Positions 25,807-35,514 are shown, numbered from the stretch's first letter. The stretch is 64,000 bases of DNA from an uncultured Muribaculaceae bacterium (GCA_910586995.1 CAJUKZ010000003.1:62001-126000), one strand, 5' to 3'. Notes: generated from the letters alone by a model not told the origin. Translations and numbers: made by a program.

Positions 25807-26742
25807 ATGGAGAGAGATACCCCGCTGCTCGTAGTGACTGGTCCGACAGCCTCCGGAAAGACTGCCCGGGCTGTCGAAGCCGCGCGCATTCTAAACGGCG
25901 AAATTGTCAGCGCCGACTCCAGACAGATATACACCGGCATGACAATAGGAACCGGCAAAGATCTTGATGAATACGGAGATATACCGTACCATCTGATAGA
26001 TATTTGCCCTGCCGGCTACAAATACAATCTATTCGAGTACATAAGGGATTGCCATAACGCCATTGACGACATAATATCACGCTCACGTCTGCCCATATTA
26101 TGCGGAGGCACAGGTATGTACCTCGAAGCAGTGCTCAAAGGACTTAAACTGCCGGAAGTTCCTGAGAATCCTGAACTACGGACTTCATTAGCCGGAAATA
26201 CGCTTGATCAACTCAAACAAATACTTTCGGCAATGAAAACGCTCCACAACGACACTGATTTCGATACTGCAAAGAGAGCAATCAGAGCCATTGAAATACA
26301 GACGTATTATAATCAACATCCCGACGAAGCGAAGCTCACACAACCGGACCCTCTATCAAACACAGTAATAATAGGCGTCGACATAGACCGGGAGAATCGC
26401 CGCAAGCGCATAGAACAACGTCTGCGACTGAGAATTGACGAAGGTATGATCGACGAAGTGAAAGGACTGCTTGCATCCGGCATTGCGCCCGATGATCTCG
26501 AATACTACGGACTGGAATACAAGTACGTGACATTATACCTGACCGGAAAACTTCATTACGACGAAATGTTCTCCGGACTCCTCACTGCCATACATCAGTT
26601 TGCCAAACGCCAGATGACGTGGTTCAGGGGTATGGAACGCAGGGGCTTCCAGATAAATTGGATACCGTACGATCTGCCTTCGGATGAATTCACAGCCAAG
26701 GTCGCCAGCCTTGCCGCTCCTCTCATTGCCCATACGATATGA
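25807..26742 (+). CDS. miaA: tRNA dimethylallyltransferase
   Basis: 311 residues, the usual length. P-loop GPTASGKT at 12-19, DSRQIYTGM at 38-46 (substrate/tRNA site), GGTGMYLEA near 99-107 and the ORLRLRIDEGM...EVKGLL helix typical of MiaA. It adds the dimethylallyl group to A37 of tRNAs reading UNN codons. The usual GYKE motif is replaced by YGLEYKYVTLYL, a variant I associate with a second MiaA form in Bacteroidetes, so a second miaA may exist elsewhere in the genome. It overlaps the next gene by four bases. Confidence 0.95.
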   Translation: MERDTPLLVVTGPTASGKTARAVEAARILNGEIVSADSRQIYTGMTIGTGKDLDEYGDIPYHLIDICPAGYKYNLFEYIRDCHNAIDDIISRSRLPILCGGTGMYLEAVLKGLKLPEVPENPELRTSLAGNTLDQLKQILSAMKTLHNDTDFDTAKRAIRAIEIQTYYNQHPDEAKLTQPDPLSNTVIIGVDIDRENRRKRIEQRLRLRIDEGMIDEVKGLLASGIAPDDLEYYGLEYKYVTLYLTGKLHYDEMFSGLLTAIHQFAKRQMTWFRGMERRGFQINWIPYDLPSDEFTAKVASLAAPLIAHTI

Positions 26743-27767
26743 ACGGTTCAGGCAAGATTCTGACCATAATGCTATGCTGCCTGCTTTCGATTCAGGCATC
26801 GGCATTCGACCGTGTACACACGCCTGCCCTCGCACTTGACGCCGGTGACTCGCTATGCTATCAACTCCCCGCGTCTCCTGACCAACTTACAATAAATTTC
26901 AGGATCTCATGCCCTCGTGTCCGTAGTGTAAATGGCGAGACGATACCGCTATGGACATTCTTCTGGAATCATACCGGTTCTGATTCGTATACATGCGCGG
27001 AAGTATCCCACGGCAATACCGTCTACGGATCTCCTGCCGACGAAGAATATATCTCAATCGAAGTCTACCGCATGGATCATGGTAAGCGGACAGGTATATC
27101 CACAACCAGACATACCAAGGGAATAAGCACCGGCAAAGGCGCGAATTCCATAGACCTGGATCTGCATAACGGACGGCTATACCTGCGCATCGGAAACGGC
27201 AATCGCTACACCGACGTTTGCGACATGCCATATACCCCGGCCACCACTGCTTCGGCCTGTGGCGTAGTAGCCCATACCGGAATAAACATCCGGCGCGAAC
27301 GGGTATCGGCTTCTTCAGAATCCATACACAAAAGCGTTTCGGCCGACATTACCGAAATAGACCGTTATTTTAAATCAGACAACAACCTCGACCCCGTGGA
27401 AGGATACTGGTACTACCACGACAGGAATATAGTGCCGATGAAAGCGACTCTCGGGGGATTCTACAACTTAGCCATCATAAGGTCAGACAGCCTTCCTGAC
27501 ACATTCGACATAATCTATATATCAGGAGCTTCCACCGCTTCAGACGAATGGTGTCCGGGAAGAATAAAAGGCCAATTGCACAGGACAGGACTCCTCAATG
27601 AATTCGATCTGCTATGGCTCGACTCCGAGGGACGACCTGTAGCCATCGAGAACTCAGCAACAGTTTCTGACGACGGAAGTCTACTGATGATGAACTTTCC
27701 AATGCTTGAATCCGCCATCAGATTCCGACGTAATGTCAATCAACTGCTGGACGCTCACCCTGAGTGA
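26739..27767 (+). CDS. Secreted protein of unknown function
   Basis: 342 residues with a signal peptide (hydrophobic core about 8-20, cleavage after ASA at about 24). The mature part is beta-rich with many Asp, Ser and Tyr and no recognised motif; a stretch near 215-245 (VEGYWYYHDRNI) and FDIIYISGA suggest two sandwich-like domains joined near residue 200. It begins inside the miaA stop (ATGA overlap) and its 3' end overlaps the convergent PepSY-like gene by 32 bases. Envelope location is likely; function cannot be named. Confidence 0.75.
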   Translation: MNGSGKILTIMLCCLLSIQASAFDRVHTPALALDAGDSLCYQLPASPDQLTINFRISCPRVRSVNGETIPLWTFFWNHTGSDSYTCAEVSHGNTVYGSPADEEYISIEVYRMDHGKRTGISTTRHTKGISTGKGANSIDLDLHNGRLYLRIGNGNRYTDVCDMPYTPATTASACGVVAHTGINIRRERVSASSESIHKSVSADITEIDRYFKSDNNLDPVEGYWYYHDRNIVPMKATLGGFYNLAIIRSDSLPDTFDIIYISGASTASDEWCPGRIKGQLHRTGLLNEFDLLWLDSEGRPVAIENSATVSDDGSLLMMNFPMLESAIRFRRNVNQLLDAHPE

Positions 27768-28185
27768 TTTTTCCCGTATCTATATCATAATATATCGTAG
27801 TATCCACAAGTACAAGTGTATACAGCCGTGAAGTGCGCTCCATACTCAGCACCTCCGATGTAAGTGAGCCTGTCTGCAGGTACTCATACAACGCAGGTGG
27901 CAGATTATCGAAAAGCATCACTTGAGGCAACGCCTCACCATAACCATTCACGGCAAGCCAGTTGCAATCCTTATCAAAGGTAAGTCCGGGACCTCCGGCA
28001 AGACGCACATGATATGTATCCACCGTCACTGTATACTCCTTGACCTCCACTCCCGGATAATATTGTGTGACAAAAGTTGCTATCTTCTTTGGCAACTCAT
28101 CAAGATAACCATCCTCCTCACAGGCTGCCATAGGCAATACCAGAATCGCCAGCACGAGCCAGAACTTATTCAATATTCTATCCAT
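27736..28185 (-). CDS. PepSY-like periplasmic lipoprotein
   Basis: 149 residues with a lipoprotein signal (lipobox MAAC, Cys at 22, followed by Glu-Glu-Asp, a pattern linked to surface display in Bacteroidetes). The mature part has two short repeats of the PepSY-like/BLIP-like fold: a helix ending QYYPGVEVKEYTV followed by beta strands with LTFDKDCNWLAV, then a second helix (PPALYEYLQT) and strands ending in YYDIDTGKI. Such DUF2874-type proteins are common in gut Bacteroidales; role unknown. It overlaps the preceding gene tail-to-tail. Confidence 0.8.
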   Translation of the reverse strand: MDRILNKFWLVLAILVLPMAACEEDGYLDELPKKIATFVTQYYPGVEVKEYTVTVDTYHVRLAGGPGLTFDKDCNWLAVNGYGEALPQVMLFDNLPPALYEYLQTGSLTSEVLSMERTSRLYTLVLVDTTIYYDIDTGKITQGERPAVD

Positions 28186-28269
28186 AGCTTAAACATTCAA
28201 TTAATGATATATTAACAATCTTTAGCGGTCCATTGTTTTTAACCTCCGGTGATTTTTTAGCCTTAAACT

Positions 28270-28301
28270 ATTGTTAAGATCAAAAAATGATACTATTTTT
28301 G
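28270..28301 (+). promoter_or_regulatory. Promoter of the HU gene
   Basis: ATTG at 28270-28273 and TATTTTTG at 28294-28301 with a 20-base spacer; leader of about 65 bases. Confidence 0.65.
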
Positions 28302-28371
28302 CGCAACAAATAGAACAACACTTCTTCAAGAATACATTATTTAGAGATTATAAAACAACACTCCCCGAATA

Positions 28372-28644
28372 ATGAACAAGACGCAACTGATAGATGTGGT
28401 GGCGAAGCATGCCGGCATCAGCAGATCCCAGGCAAGAATGACATTCGACACAATCGTAGAAACAATAAGCGACACACTCGCACAAGGCGAGCGTGTCGCC
28501 ATCACGGGGTTCGGAACATTCATAACAACAGATAAGGAAACTCGACGCGGCATCAATCCCCGCACACTTATGCCGATGACGATAGATGCTCGCCGCAGTA
28601 TTAAATTCAAGCCTGCACCAATCCTGTCCGACAGAGTGAAATAA
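28372..28644 (+). CDS. HU-family DNA-binding protein
   Basis: 90 residues, the normal HU length. MNKTQLIDVVA, a helix pair to about residue 38, then VAITGFGTFITTDKETRRGINPRT, the family signature with the flexible DNA-clasping arm (about 52-76), and a C-terminal helix. It bends and packages DNA as a dimer. Own promoter and a 171-base gap to galE that shows no gene, so it is probably transcribed alone. Confidence 0.95.
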   Translation: MNKTQLIDVVAKHAGISRSQARMTFDTIVETISDTLAQGERVAITGFGTFITTDKETRRGINPRTLMPMTIDARRSIKFKPAPILSDRVK

Positions 28645-28771
28645 GAGCCGAGCCACAACCTATGTCAATATTTCCTGCGCAGGTACATATAATGTAATAG
28701 CTCTACAACAGATACATACCGTTTTTTATAATTTTAAGAGATGAGCATCTATCAAAGTGCTTGTCTTTTAT

Positions 28772-28780
28772 TATCTTTGC
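28772..28780 (+). promoter_or_regulatory. -7 box of the galE promoter
   Basis: TATCTTTGC, a full match, about 35 bases before the galE ATG. The -33 element is unclear. Confidence 0.6.
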
Positions 28781-28815
28781 AACTAATATAAAAAACACGA
28801 CAAATAGAGCTTATT

Positions 28816-29853
28816 ATGAAAAAAGAGCGTATTCTGGTAACAGGAGGAACAGGTTACATCGGATCACATACCGTAGTAGAATTGCAGAATGCAGGCTATG
28901 ACGTAGTGATAATCGACAATCTATCAAATTCCAACATTGATGTCCTCGACGGCATAGAACGTATAACCGGTATCAGACCTGCATTCGTCGAAGCTGACTG
29001 CACCGACATAAATTCGCTGAGAAAACTCTTTGAGGAATATCCAGGCATCTCCGGTATCATAAACTTCGCTGCAAGCAAGGCGGTGGGCGAATCTATGCAA
29101 AAACCCGTGCTCTATTACCGCAACAACCTCGGCACTTTGCTGAATCTGCTCGACATGATGGCAGAATTCAACGTCAAGGGAATTGTATTCTCATCATCAT
29201 GCACCGTCTATGGAGAGCCTGATGTAAATCCCGTGACCGAAGCAGCTCCGATCAAGAAAGCCACATCGCCTTACGGAAACACAAAACAGATTTCAGAAGA
29301 AATCATCACCGACACCATCAATGCAGGCGCTGACTTCAAAAGTGTCATACTACGCTACTTCAACCCGGTAGGCGCACATCCGTCGGCCGAGATCGGAGAA
29401 CTCCCCAACGGTGTTCCCCAGAACCTTATCCCCTACGTAACCCAGACAGCAATGGGCATACGCAAGGAACTCAGTGTGTTTGGCGATGACTACAATACCC
29501 CAGACGGCTCTTGCATACGCGACTACATCAATGTCGTGGATCTTGCCAAAGCTCACGTGATCGCTGTAGAACGCATGCTACAGGATAAGAGCGATAAGAA
29601 AATCGAGATATTCAACCTCGGCACAGGCAATGGCCTTTCAGTGCTTGAACTGATCAACGCATTCGAGACCGCTACAGGAGTAAAAGTACCTCACAAGATC
29701 GTTGGCAGACGCGCCGGCGACATCGAGAAAGTCTGGGCAGATCCGCGATACGCCAACGAAGTCCTCGGCTGGAAAGCTGAAACACCGATCGAAGACACGA
29801 TGCGTTCGGCATGGAACTGGCAGTGCCGTCTGCGCGAACGTGGCGTGATGTGA
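28816..29853 (+). CDS. galE: UDP-glucose 4-epimerase
   Basis: 345 residues of a short-chain dehydrogenase fold. GGTGYIG at 10-16 binds NAD; SSSCTVYG carries the catalytic Ser/Thr region and SPYGNTK the Tyr-x-x-x-Lys pair; RYFNPVGAHPS and GDDYNTPDGSCIRDYI are GalE-specific substrate stretches. It interconverts UDP-glucose and UDP-galactose for galactose use and surface glycan synthesis. Cytoplasmic. The S41 protease gene starts 54 bases later with no terminator in between. Confidence 0.97.
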   Translation: MKKERILVTGGTGYIGSHTVVELQNAGYDVVIIDNLSNSNIDVLDGIERITGIRPAFVEADCTDINSLRKLFEEYPGISGIINFAASKAVGESMQKPVLYYRNNLGTLLNLLDMMAEFNVKGIVFSSSCTVYGEPDVNPVTEAAPIKKATSPYGNTKQISEEIITDTINAGADFKSVILRYFNPVGAHPSAEIGELPNGVPQNLIPYVTQTAMGIRKELSVFGDDYNTPDGSCIRDYINVVDLAKAHVIAVERMLQDKSDKKIEIFNLGTGNGLSVLELINAFETATGVKVPHKIVGRRAGDIEKVWADPRYANEVLGWKAETPIEDTMRSAWNWQCRLRERGVM

Positions 29854-29907
29854 TGCCATAGCATCACTGCTGCATGCTCTCTCCTCTATGAACCCAACCA
29901 ACCACTT

Positions 29908-31506
29908 ATGAAACGCATATTAATCTACCTTTTTGTTTTAGCCGCAACCATAGGGTCTGCGGCTAAAACGCTTACTATAGCCGAGGCTGACAAAAAACTC
30001 AGGTTAGCCGAACAAATTATCCTGAACTACTACGTGGACGAATTAGACAACGACGAAGTGGTCACAGAAGCCATACGCTCCATGCTCTCGACACTCGATC
30101 CACACTCGGCGTACACCGACCCAAAGGAAACCGAAGAACTTACAAAACCGCTCGAAGGAAAATTCAGCGGCATAGGCGTGGCGTTCAACCTTATCAGCGA
30201 CAGTGTATATGTGGTAAGCACCGTAGCCGGAGGCCCATCCGAACGTGTCGGCATACAAGCGGGCGACCGTATAATCATGGCAGGCGACAGTTCGCTCGTT
30301 GGCCGCGACCGAACAGCAGTCATGGGCTTTCTCCGTGGCGACAAAGGCTCGAAAGTAGACCTGAAAATCCGACGAGGCAAAGAAGATATCATCTTCCGTG
30401 TGACCAGAGACGATATACCTATCCACAGTGTCGACGCCGCCTACATGGCCGATCCTACAACCGGATATATACGTATAAGCCGTTTCGCTGAAGATACAGC
30501 CAACGAAGTGCTTGAAGCATTGGTGAAGCTTGACAAGAAAGGTATGAAAAATCTTATCATCGACCTTCAGGACAACACCGGAGGATACCTTGGTTCTGCC
30601 TACGAACTTGCAGAAATATTCCTGCATAAAGGAGATCCTGTGGTATCGACCAAAGGTAGTCGTGTGAAACCTATGAATTACGACACACAGCGCGACGGAC
30701 TTATGACAGAAGGCAGGCTTGTGATACTCGTCAATCAATTCTCTGCTTCAGCAAGCGAGATTCTTGCCGGAGCAATACAGGACAACGACAGAGGCCTGAT
30801 AGTAGGTCGCCGCACTTTCGGCAAAGGTCTGGTACAGCGACCCTTCCCAATGCCAGACGGATCTATGATCAGGCTTACCACAGCCCGCTACTACACGCCC
30901 TCCGGACGTTGTATTCAGAAACCGTACACAAAAGGCCGCCGCGACGATTACGACCACGACATAATCGACCGTTTCAACAACGGCGAGCTTACAAATGCCG
31001 ACAGTCTGCGTGAGATGCCAGATTCATTGCGTTTCAGCACATTGCGCAACAAACGCGCAGTATATGGCGGAGGTGGAATACAACCCGACCTGTTTGTTCC
31101 TCTCGATACTGTGAGCAGAACCGACTACTACCGTGATCTTGTGGCCAAAGGTGTAATCAACCAATACACACTGTCGTACGTGGACAATAACCGTGCCGAA
31201 CTGAAGAAAAAATATAAAAACGAAGACAAATTCCTGAAATCATTTGAAGTGACAGACGATATGATTGAGCAACTTGTAGCGCGGGGAGAACAGGACTCCA
31301 TAGTCTGCAACCGCGAGCAACTGGCCATATCCCTGCCTACCATCAAATGCGTGGTCAAGGGACTTATCATGCGCGATATATTCGACGACAGTTCATACTA
31401 CCGGGTTGCAAACCAGATCAGTGACATATTCAACCGCGGATTCGAACTTATAAACAACAAAGAAGAATACGAGCGTCTGCTGTCCGGACAACAACAGACA
31501 CATTGA
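29908..31506 (+). CDS. Carboxy-terminal processing protease, S41 family
   Basis: 532 residues. A signal peptide (about 1-18) is followed by a helical start, a PDZ domain (about 82-170, KFSGIGVAFN...GIQAGDRIIMAG) and the S41 core: GYIRISRF, LIIDLQDNTGGYL, VNQFSASASEILAGAIQD (catalytic Ser in the SASASE stretch, 279-283) and RTFGKG with Lys306. The ~150-residue C-terminal extension after the core is usual in Bacteroidetes members. It cleaves envelope proteins in the periplasm. A strong hairpin terminator follows. Confidence 0.95.
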   Translation: MKRILIYLFVLAATIGSAAKTLTIAEADKKLRLAEQIILNYYVDELDNDEVVTEAIRSMLSTLDPHSAYTDPKETEELTKPLEGKFSGIGVAFNLISDSVYVVSTVAGGPSERVGIQAGDRIIMAGDSSLVGRDRTAVMGFLRGDKGSKVDLKIRRGKEDIIFRVTRDDIPIHSVDAAYMADPTTGYIRISRFAEDTANEVLEALVKLDKKGMKNLIIDLQDNTGGYLGSAYELAEIFLHKGDPVVSTKGSRVKPMNYDTQRDGLMTEGRLVILVNQFSASASEILAGAIQDNDRGLIVGRRTFGKGLVQRPFPMPDGSMIRLTTARYYTPSGRCIQKPYTKGRRDDYDHDIIDRFNNGELTNADSLREMPDSLRFSTLRNKRAVYGGGGIQPDLFVPLDTVSRTDYYRDLVAKGVINQYTLSYVDNNRAELKKKYKNEDKFLKSFEVTDDMIEQLVARGEQDSIVCNREQLAISLPTIKCVVKGLIMRDIFDDSSYYRVANQISDIFNRGFELINNKEEYERLLSGQQQTH

Positions 31507-31541
31507 AATTGCCGGGCAAGAACTCCTCAACACAAAAAACA

Positions 31542-31573
31542 CGTCCCTGCCGGCTCGCTTGCCGGCAGGGACG
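31542..31573. terminator. Strong hairpin terminator after the S41 protease gene
   Basis: Perfect 13-bp G/C-rich stem (31542-31554 with 31561-31573) and a 6-base loop. It lies 35 bases after the protease stop and can also stop minus-strand transcription coming from the glutaminase-like gene. Confidence 0.85.
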
Positions 31574-31695
31574 CTTTGCAAAAATGCGATTCACCAATGA
31601 GAAGAAGGAAAGACTTCCTGGCAATCATACATCGCTATTCATAGCTGCAAACTATATCTTTCCATCTCTCCCTTCCTATTGGAACAACAAACTTA

Positions 31696-32634
31696 CTAAT
31701 CTTTAAGAATGGTAACTTTGGCACTGGAGAATACACTCAGTCCGAGTTTGTTCATTATATAGGCTATTGCTTTCGTGCCTTTTTCCGAAGTACCGGCACC
31801 ATTTAGCCCGGGACTTACAGCACCTATACCCATAATGCCGGGCAAGACACCGAATACACCCCCACCGAAGCCTGATTTAGCAGGCAGACCTGTGGCAACA
31901 AGCCAAGGCTTCGATATACGGTGAGGTCCCATAGCTGCCATCATACCTACGATTGTCTGTGACAGTGAGCCATCGAATACATGATTTCCGCCACGTGGAC
32001 ATACACCGTCAGCAGCGATCGTAGCGCCCATCATGGCAAGCTGAGCCGATGAAGCACGCATGGCAGTCAATCTTGTATACAGATCTATCGAAAGTCCGGC
32101 ATCGTCATACAATGTATATCCGAAATTCTCAATGGCCTCCTTTACTCCGGCTGTCTTGTTCTGAGCCTGAAGTGTCTCGTATAGTCTTACATCCAGCACA
32201 GGTGCTTCACCTCCCATGAGATCAATAAGATTATCGACCATAAGATTCCATTTTGAATCGGGATCACCTTTAGGCTCCAATGCGCTCACTGCCCTTATTC
32301 CATGAGGGCTTACTCCGAGACCATGAGGTTTGCGAGGCTTCTCACCCTTACACCGTTCGCCCTCACCGCTCATACGTATAATGTCGTCCACACTACGTTG
32401 TGTAAGCAACATCTCATGTACAGGGATCTTTACTATATCACCCATCGGCATTCTTACATCGGTATCACCGACATTTACTATAGTACCGTCGGTAAGCACG
32501 ATACTTATGCCGAATGTTTTCTTGTCACCGCATTCGATCCGTTGATCGGCCTGACCGTCAGGCAAGTTTTTGACATGTTCATAGGCTTCTTCCGCCACGC
32601 GGCGAAGATCTGAGAGAGAGATTTTTCTTTCCAT
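31696..32634 (-). CDS. Glutaminase A-family protein with altered active site
   Basis: 312 residues from the ATG at 32634 (a TTG two codons upstream is less likely). The serine-dependent beta-lactamase/glutaminase fold is recognisable: FGISIVLTDGTIVNVGDTDVR at the start, GLSIDLYTRLTAMRASSAQLAMMGATIAADGV in the middle, and GLPAKSGFGGGVFGVLPGIMGIG...SPGLNGAGTS near the end. The SxxK motif of glutaminases is replaced by Asp66-Ile-Val-Lys69, so the nucleophilic serine is missing, and the NPxVNAGA substrate loop is replaced by an unrelated SALEPKGDPDSKW stretch. It may be a pseudoenzyme or have another reaction. It follows trkH by 70 bases. Confidence 0.85.
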   Translation of the reverse strand: MERKISLSDLRRVAEEAYEHVKNLPDGQADQRIECGDKKTFGISIVLTDGTIVNVGDTDVRMPMGDIVKIPVHEMLLTQRSVDDIIRMSGEGERCKGEKPRKPHGLGVSPHGIRAVSALEPKGDPDSKWNLMVDNLIDLMGGEAPVLDVRLYETLQAQNKTAGVKEAIENFGYTLYDDAGLSIDLYTRLTAMRASSAQLAMMGATIAADGVCPRGGNHVFDGSLSQTIVGMMAAMGPHRISKPWLVATGLPAKSGFGGGVFGVLPGIMGIGAVSPGLNGAGTSEKGTKAIAYIMNKLGLSVFSSAKVTILKD

Positions 32635-32704
32635 AATCAATCTGAATAAGTGATTTCATACATTTGCAGAAATAACACCATCACTCCTGCGAATGTTCAC
32701 GATA

Positions 32705-34183
32705 TCACCGTCTCCAGAAAGCCTTTGTAAACAGAATCAGCACAGTGTAAATTTCGAGACGACCTACGAGCATAAGAAAAGACAAGGTCCATTTTCCGAC
32801 ATTCGGTATCACATCGTAGTTCGAACCATAGCCCGTGACTCCTGCACCAAGTCCGGTATTGCCGACACAGGAGAAAGCAGAAAAGAATGCATCTATAAGC
32901 GGTATGCCAAAAGCCGTAAGTACGATACCTCCAACCAGAATAAGCAACATATAGATACAGAGGAAAGCGATCACCTTATTCACTGTCTCCGGCGACATCA
33001 CCTTGCCGCTCAATGTCACAGGCATAATAGTGTTTGGATGCACACACCGGTCAAGTTCATTACGCGTATTCTTCACAAGAAACAGAATCCTGTCTATCTT
33101 CGCGCCCCCGGATGTAGAACCTGCGCATGCTCCAAAAAACATCAGTACGAACACCAGAACCAAAGTAAATGTACCCCAGCTCTCAAAGTCCACAATGGCA
33201 TACCCTGTAGAGGTAATGGTGGAAATGATCATGAACAACGGATTGATCGTAATATCTTCCCATGTCCGGAAATGGCCGCCCGCGATAATAGCTATTACAA
33301 AAATCACAAAAGTAAGACCTATCACCTCAAGATATGTGTTGAATGCCTCATTACGCGCAAGTGTCCGCGGGCCTCTGGTCACAGCCATGATCATAGCGCC
33401 GAAATTCACACCGCCGAGAAACATGAATACAGTCACCACAATCTTGATATACAAAGAATTATCCCATGCAGAAATGCCGGCATCCTGCGATGAGAAGCCT
33501 CCAGTGGATATAGTACCGAAAGCATGGCATATAGCCTCGAACAGATCCATCGGACCTAAAACCAGAAGCACAGCGAGCAATACCGTGAGAATAATATACA
33601 TCAGCCACAGACTCTTGGCAGTCTGAGAGATGCGTGGACGTATCTTATCGTGGGTGATCCCCGTAACTTCCGAGTTGAACATCTGCACTCCCCCTGAATG
33701 ATTGAGCATCGGGATCACAGCCAAGGTAAACAGGATGATACCCATTCCTCCGATCCACTGCATCAGGCAACGCCACAATATCAGGCCATGCGAAAAATGG
33801 TCTATCGTACTCATCACCGTAGCTCCGGTAGTCGTGAAGCCCGACATAGCTTCAAAAAACGCATCACTGACCGACAGATGGGCATGACTGAGAATAAACG
33901 GTATCATGCCGAACAGTGAGAATATCACCCACACCAATGCCGTAAGCAGAAAGCCTTCACGCTTGCCCATATCCGTGCGCGACGGATGCAAGCAGAAATT
34001 AAAAGCAGCACCGAGTCCGGCAGTAAGCGCAACAGCGATGGCAAACCCAAGGGCATCACTCTCGCCATAGATAATACAGGTAACGAGTGGAGCACACATG
34101 AAGATACTTTCTATCATCATAAGCCAGCCCACTACCCTGGCTACCATAGGCAGATTTATCAGTCGTCGGTCGGTGCGTATCAT
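32705..34183 (-). CDS. trkH: Potassium uptake protein, TrkH type
   Basis: 492 residues with about 10-12 membrane segments in the four-fold MPM layout of the Trk/Ktr/HKT channels. Filter loops are seen as EAMSGFTTTGATV, HAFGTISTGGFSSQD, ISTITSTGYAIVD and SAFSCVGNTGLGAGV, each with the selectivity glycine. It conducts K+ into the cell, gated by TrkA, whose gene lies directly upstream and overlaps by four bases. The order dxs-trkA-trkH is a single minus-strand unit. Confidence 0.95.
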   Translation of the reverse strand: MIRTDRRLINLPMVARVVGWLMMIESIFMCAPLVTCIIYGESDALGFAIAVALTAGLGAAFNFCLHPSRTDMGKREGFLLTALVWVIFSLFGMIPFILSHAHLSVSDAFFEAMSGFTTTGATVMSTIDHFSHGLILWRCLMQWIGGMGIILFTLAVIPMLNHSGGVQMFNSEVTGITHDKIRPRISQTAKSLWLMYIILTVLLAVLLVLGPMDLFEAICHAFGTISTGGFSSQDAGISAWDNSLYIKIVVTVFMFLGGVNFGAMIMAVTRGPRTLARNEAFNTYLEVIGLTFVIFVIAIIAGGHFRTWEDITINPLFMIISTITSTGYAIVDFESWGTFTLVLVFVLMFFGACAGSTSGGAKIDRILFLVKNTRNELDRCVHPNTIMPVTLSGKVMSPETVNKVIAFLCIYMLLILVGGIVLTAFGIPLIDAFFSAFSCVGNTGLGAGVTGYGSNYDVIPNVGKWTLSFLMLVGRLEIYTVLILFTKAFWRR

Positions 34184-35514
34184 GTGAACAGTTTTTCAAC
34201 CTTATGCAGATAACCGGCCATACAGAATACCACAACGTGATCGCCTGCCTTAATATGAGTGTCTCCGCTCACAAGCATACCCCTACCGTTGCGTATAAGT
34301 CCGGCAATGGTCATATCGCGCTGCAGGCGCAGTTCCTTGACGGGCGCTTTCGTGATCTTTGAGCCTTCACGGGCCACAATCTCCGCCACTTCTGCTTCTG
34401 CAAGAGCCAGACATCTGGGTGTCGACGAGTCTGCATCAAGGAGCAACTGGAATATACTGCTCGATGCAAGCAATTTCTTATTTATAACCGTGCCGATATT
34501 CAAACCCTCGGCCTGAGATATAAAATGGATATTCTCAACTTCCGCTATGGTCTTTTTCACACCAAGTTCCTTCGCGGTCAGACATGCGAGTACGTTGGAT
34601 TCCGAACTGTCGGTAAGTGCAATAAAGGCATCAGTATCTTCTATGCCCTCCTCATTGAGCAGATCCACATCGCGTGCGTCTCCATGTACGATCTCCACAC
34701 CGGGACACATCTGAGGAAGCTTGCGGCACACATCCACATTTTCTTCAATGATCTTGATCTTGAATTCATCCGCAGCCATGCGGGCAAGGCGTATGGCGAT
34801 CTTGCTTCCACCCATTATCACAACGCGGCGGATCCTGTACCACGTCTTGCCACAGAGGTCTATAAGTTCATCGACATGATCATGTGTAGTGGTGAAATAG
34901 AGTATATCGCCTACCATCATCCTGTCGTCGCCACGCGGTATGATGATCTCATGGTTGCGCTTTATAGCAGACACATGGAAATTATGCTGTTTTGAAGCGA
35001 ACTCTTTCAACTGCATCCCGGCAAGCGGTGCATTGGCACGCAACTTCACACCTACCACTATTATCTCTCCATTGTGAAGTTCGAACCAGTTTCGTACCCA
35101 CGAACGTCTCAATGCTGATATTATCTCCTGTGCCGCCACAAATTCCGGATATATGAGCGAATCAATACCCATTTCCTTGACAACGGGTTTATTTTCGGGA
35201 TTCATATAATCATATGAATCTATGCGGCCAACAGTGCGTTTCGCGCCAAGACGTTTTGAAATGGCACATGCCGTTATATTATCAGTCTCGTATGGGGTTA
35301 CGGCGATAAAGAGGTCGCATTTATCGACACCTGCATCGCGCAATGTCCGGAAACTTGTCGGCGAACCTGTCATCGTCATCAGGTTATAGTTCGCGTCCAG
35401 CGGATCTACTTTCGCCGGATCATTGTCTATGACAAGAATATCCTGTTCTTCATTTGAGAGCAACTTGGCAAGATGAGAACCCACATCCCCGGCTCCGGCA
35501 ATCACTATTTTCAT
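34180..35514 (-). CDS. trkA: Trk system potassium uptake protein, peripheral NAD-binding subunit
   Basis: 444 residues made of two RCK units in tandem. The first starts MKIVIAGAGDVGSHLAKLL (GxGxxG at 7-12) with an acidic NDPAK after strand 2; the second nucleotide-binding part starts near 230 (VVIMGGSKIAIRLARMA), and each is followed by a C-terminal ligand-sensing RCK-C domain (VVGVKLRANAPLAG, PVKELRLQRDMTIAG). It binds NAD(H)/ATP and gates TrkH on the cytoplasmic face. It overlaps dxs and trkH by four bases each. Confidence 0.95.
   Translation of the reverse strand: MKIVIAGAGDVGSHLAKLLSNEEQDILVIDNDPAKVDPLDANYNLMTMTGSPTSFRTLRDAGVDKCDLFIAVTPYETDNITACAISKRLGAKRTVGRIDSYDYMNPENKPVVKEMGIDSLIYPEFVAAQEIISALRRSWVRNWFELHNGEIIVVGVKLRANAPLAGMQLKEFASKQHNFHVSAIKRNHEIIIPRGDDRMMVGDILYFTTTHDHVDELIDLCGKTWYRIRRVVIMGGSKIAIRLARMAADEFKIKIIEENVDVCRKLPQMCPGVEIVHGDARDVDLLNEEGIEDTDAFIALTDSSESNVLACLTAKELGVKKTIAEVENIHFISQAEGLNIGTVINKKLLASSSIFQLLLDADSSTPRCLALAEAEVAEIVAREGSKITKAPVKELRLQRDMTIAGLIRNGRGMLVSGDTHIKAGDHVVVFCMAGYLHKVEKLFT

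Noticed and set aside
28672..28681. CCTGCGCAGG palindrome in the HU-galE gap as a terminator
   Set aside because: It has no loop and no T-run; at most a short protein-binding palindrome.
30043..30738. A 231-codon minus-strand open frame
   Set aside because: Antisense to the S41 protease PDZ and catalytic region; no independent support.
32693..33493. A 266-codon plus-strand open frame opposite trkH, preceded by a consensus-like TACATTTGC at 32659
   Set aside because: It lies wholly inside the strongly conserved trkH gene, its translation is Cys/His/Lys-rich without any fold signature, and one matching box is expected by chance in AT-rich gaps.
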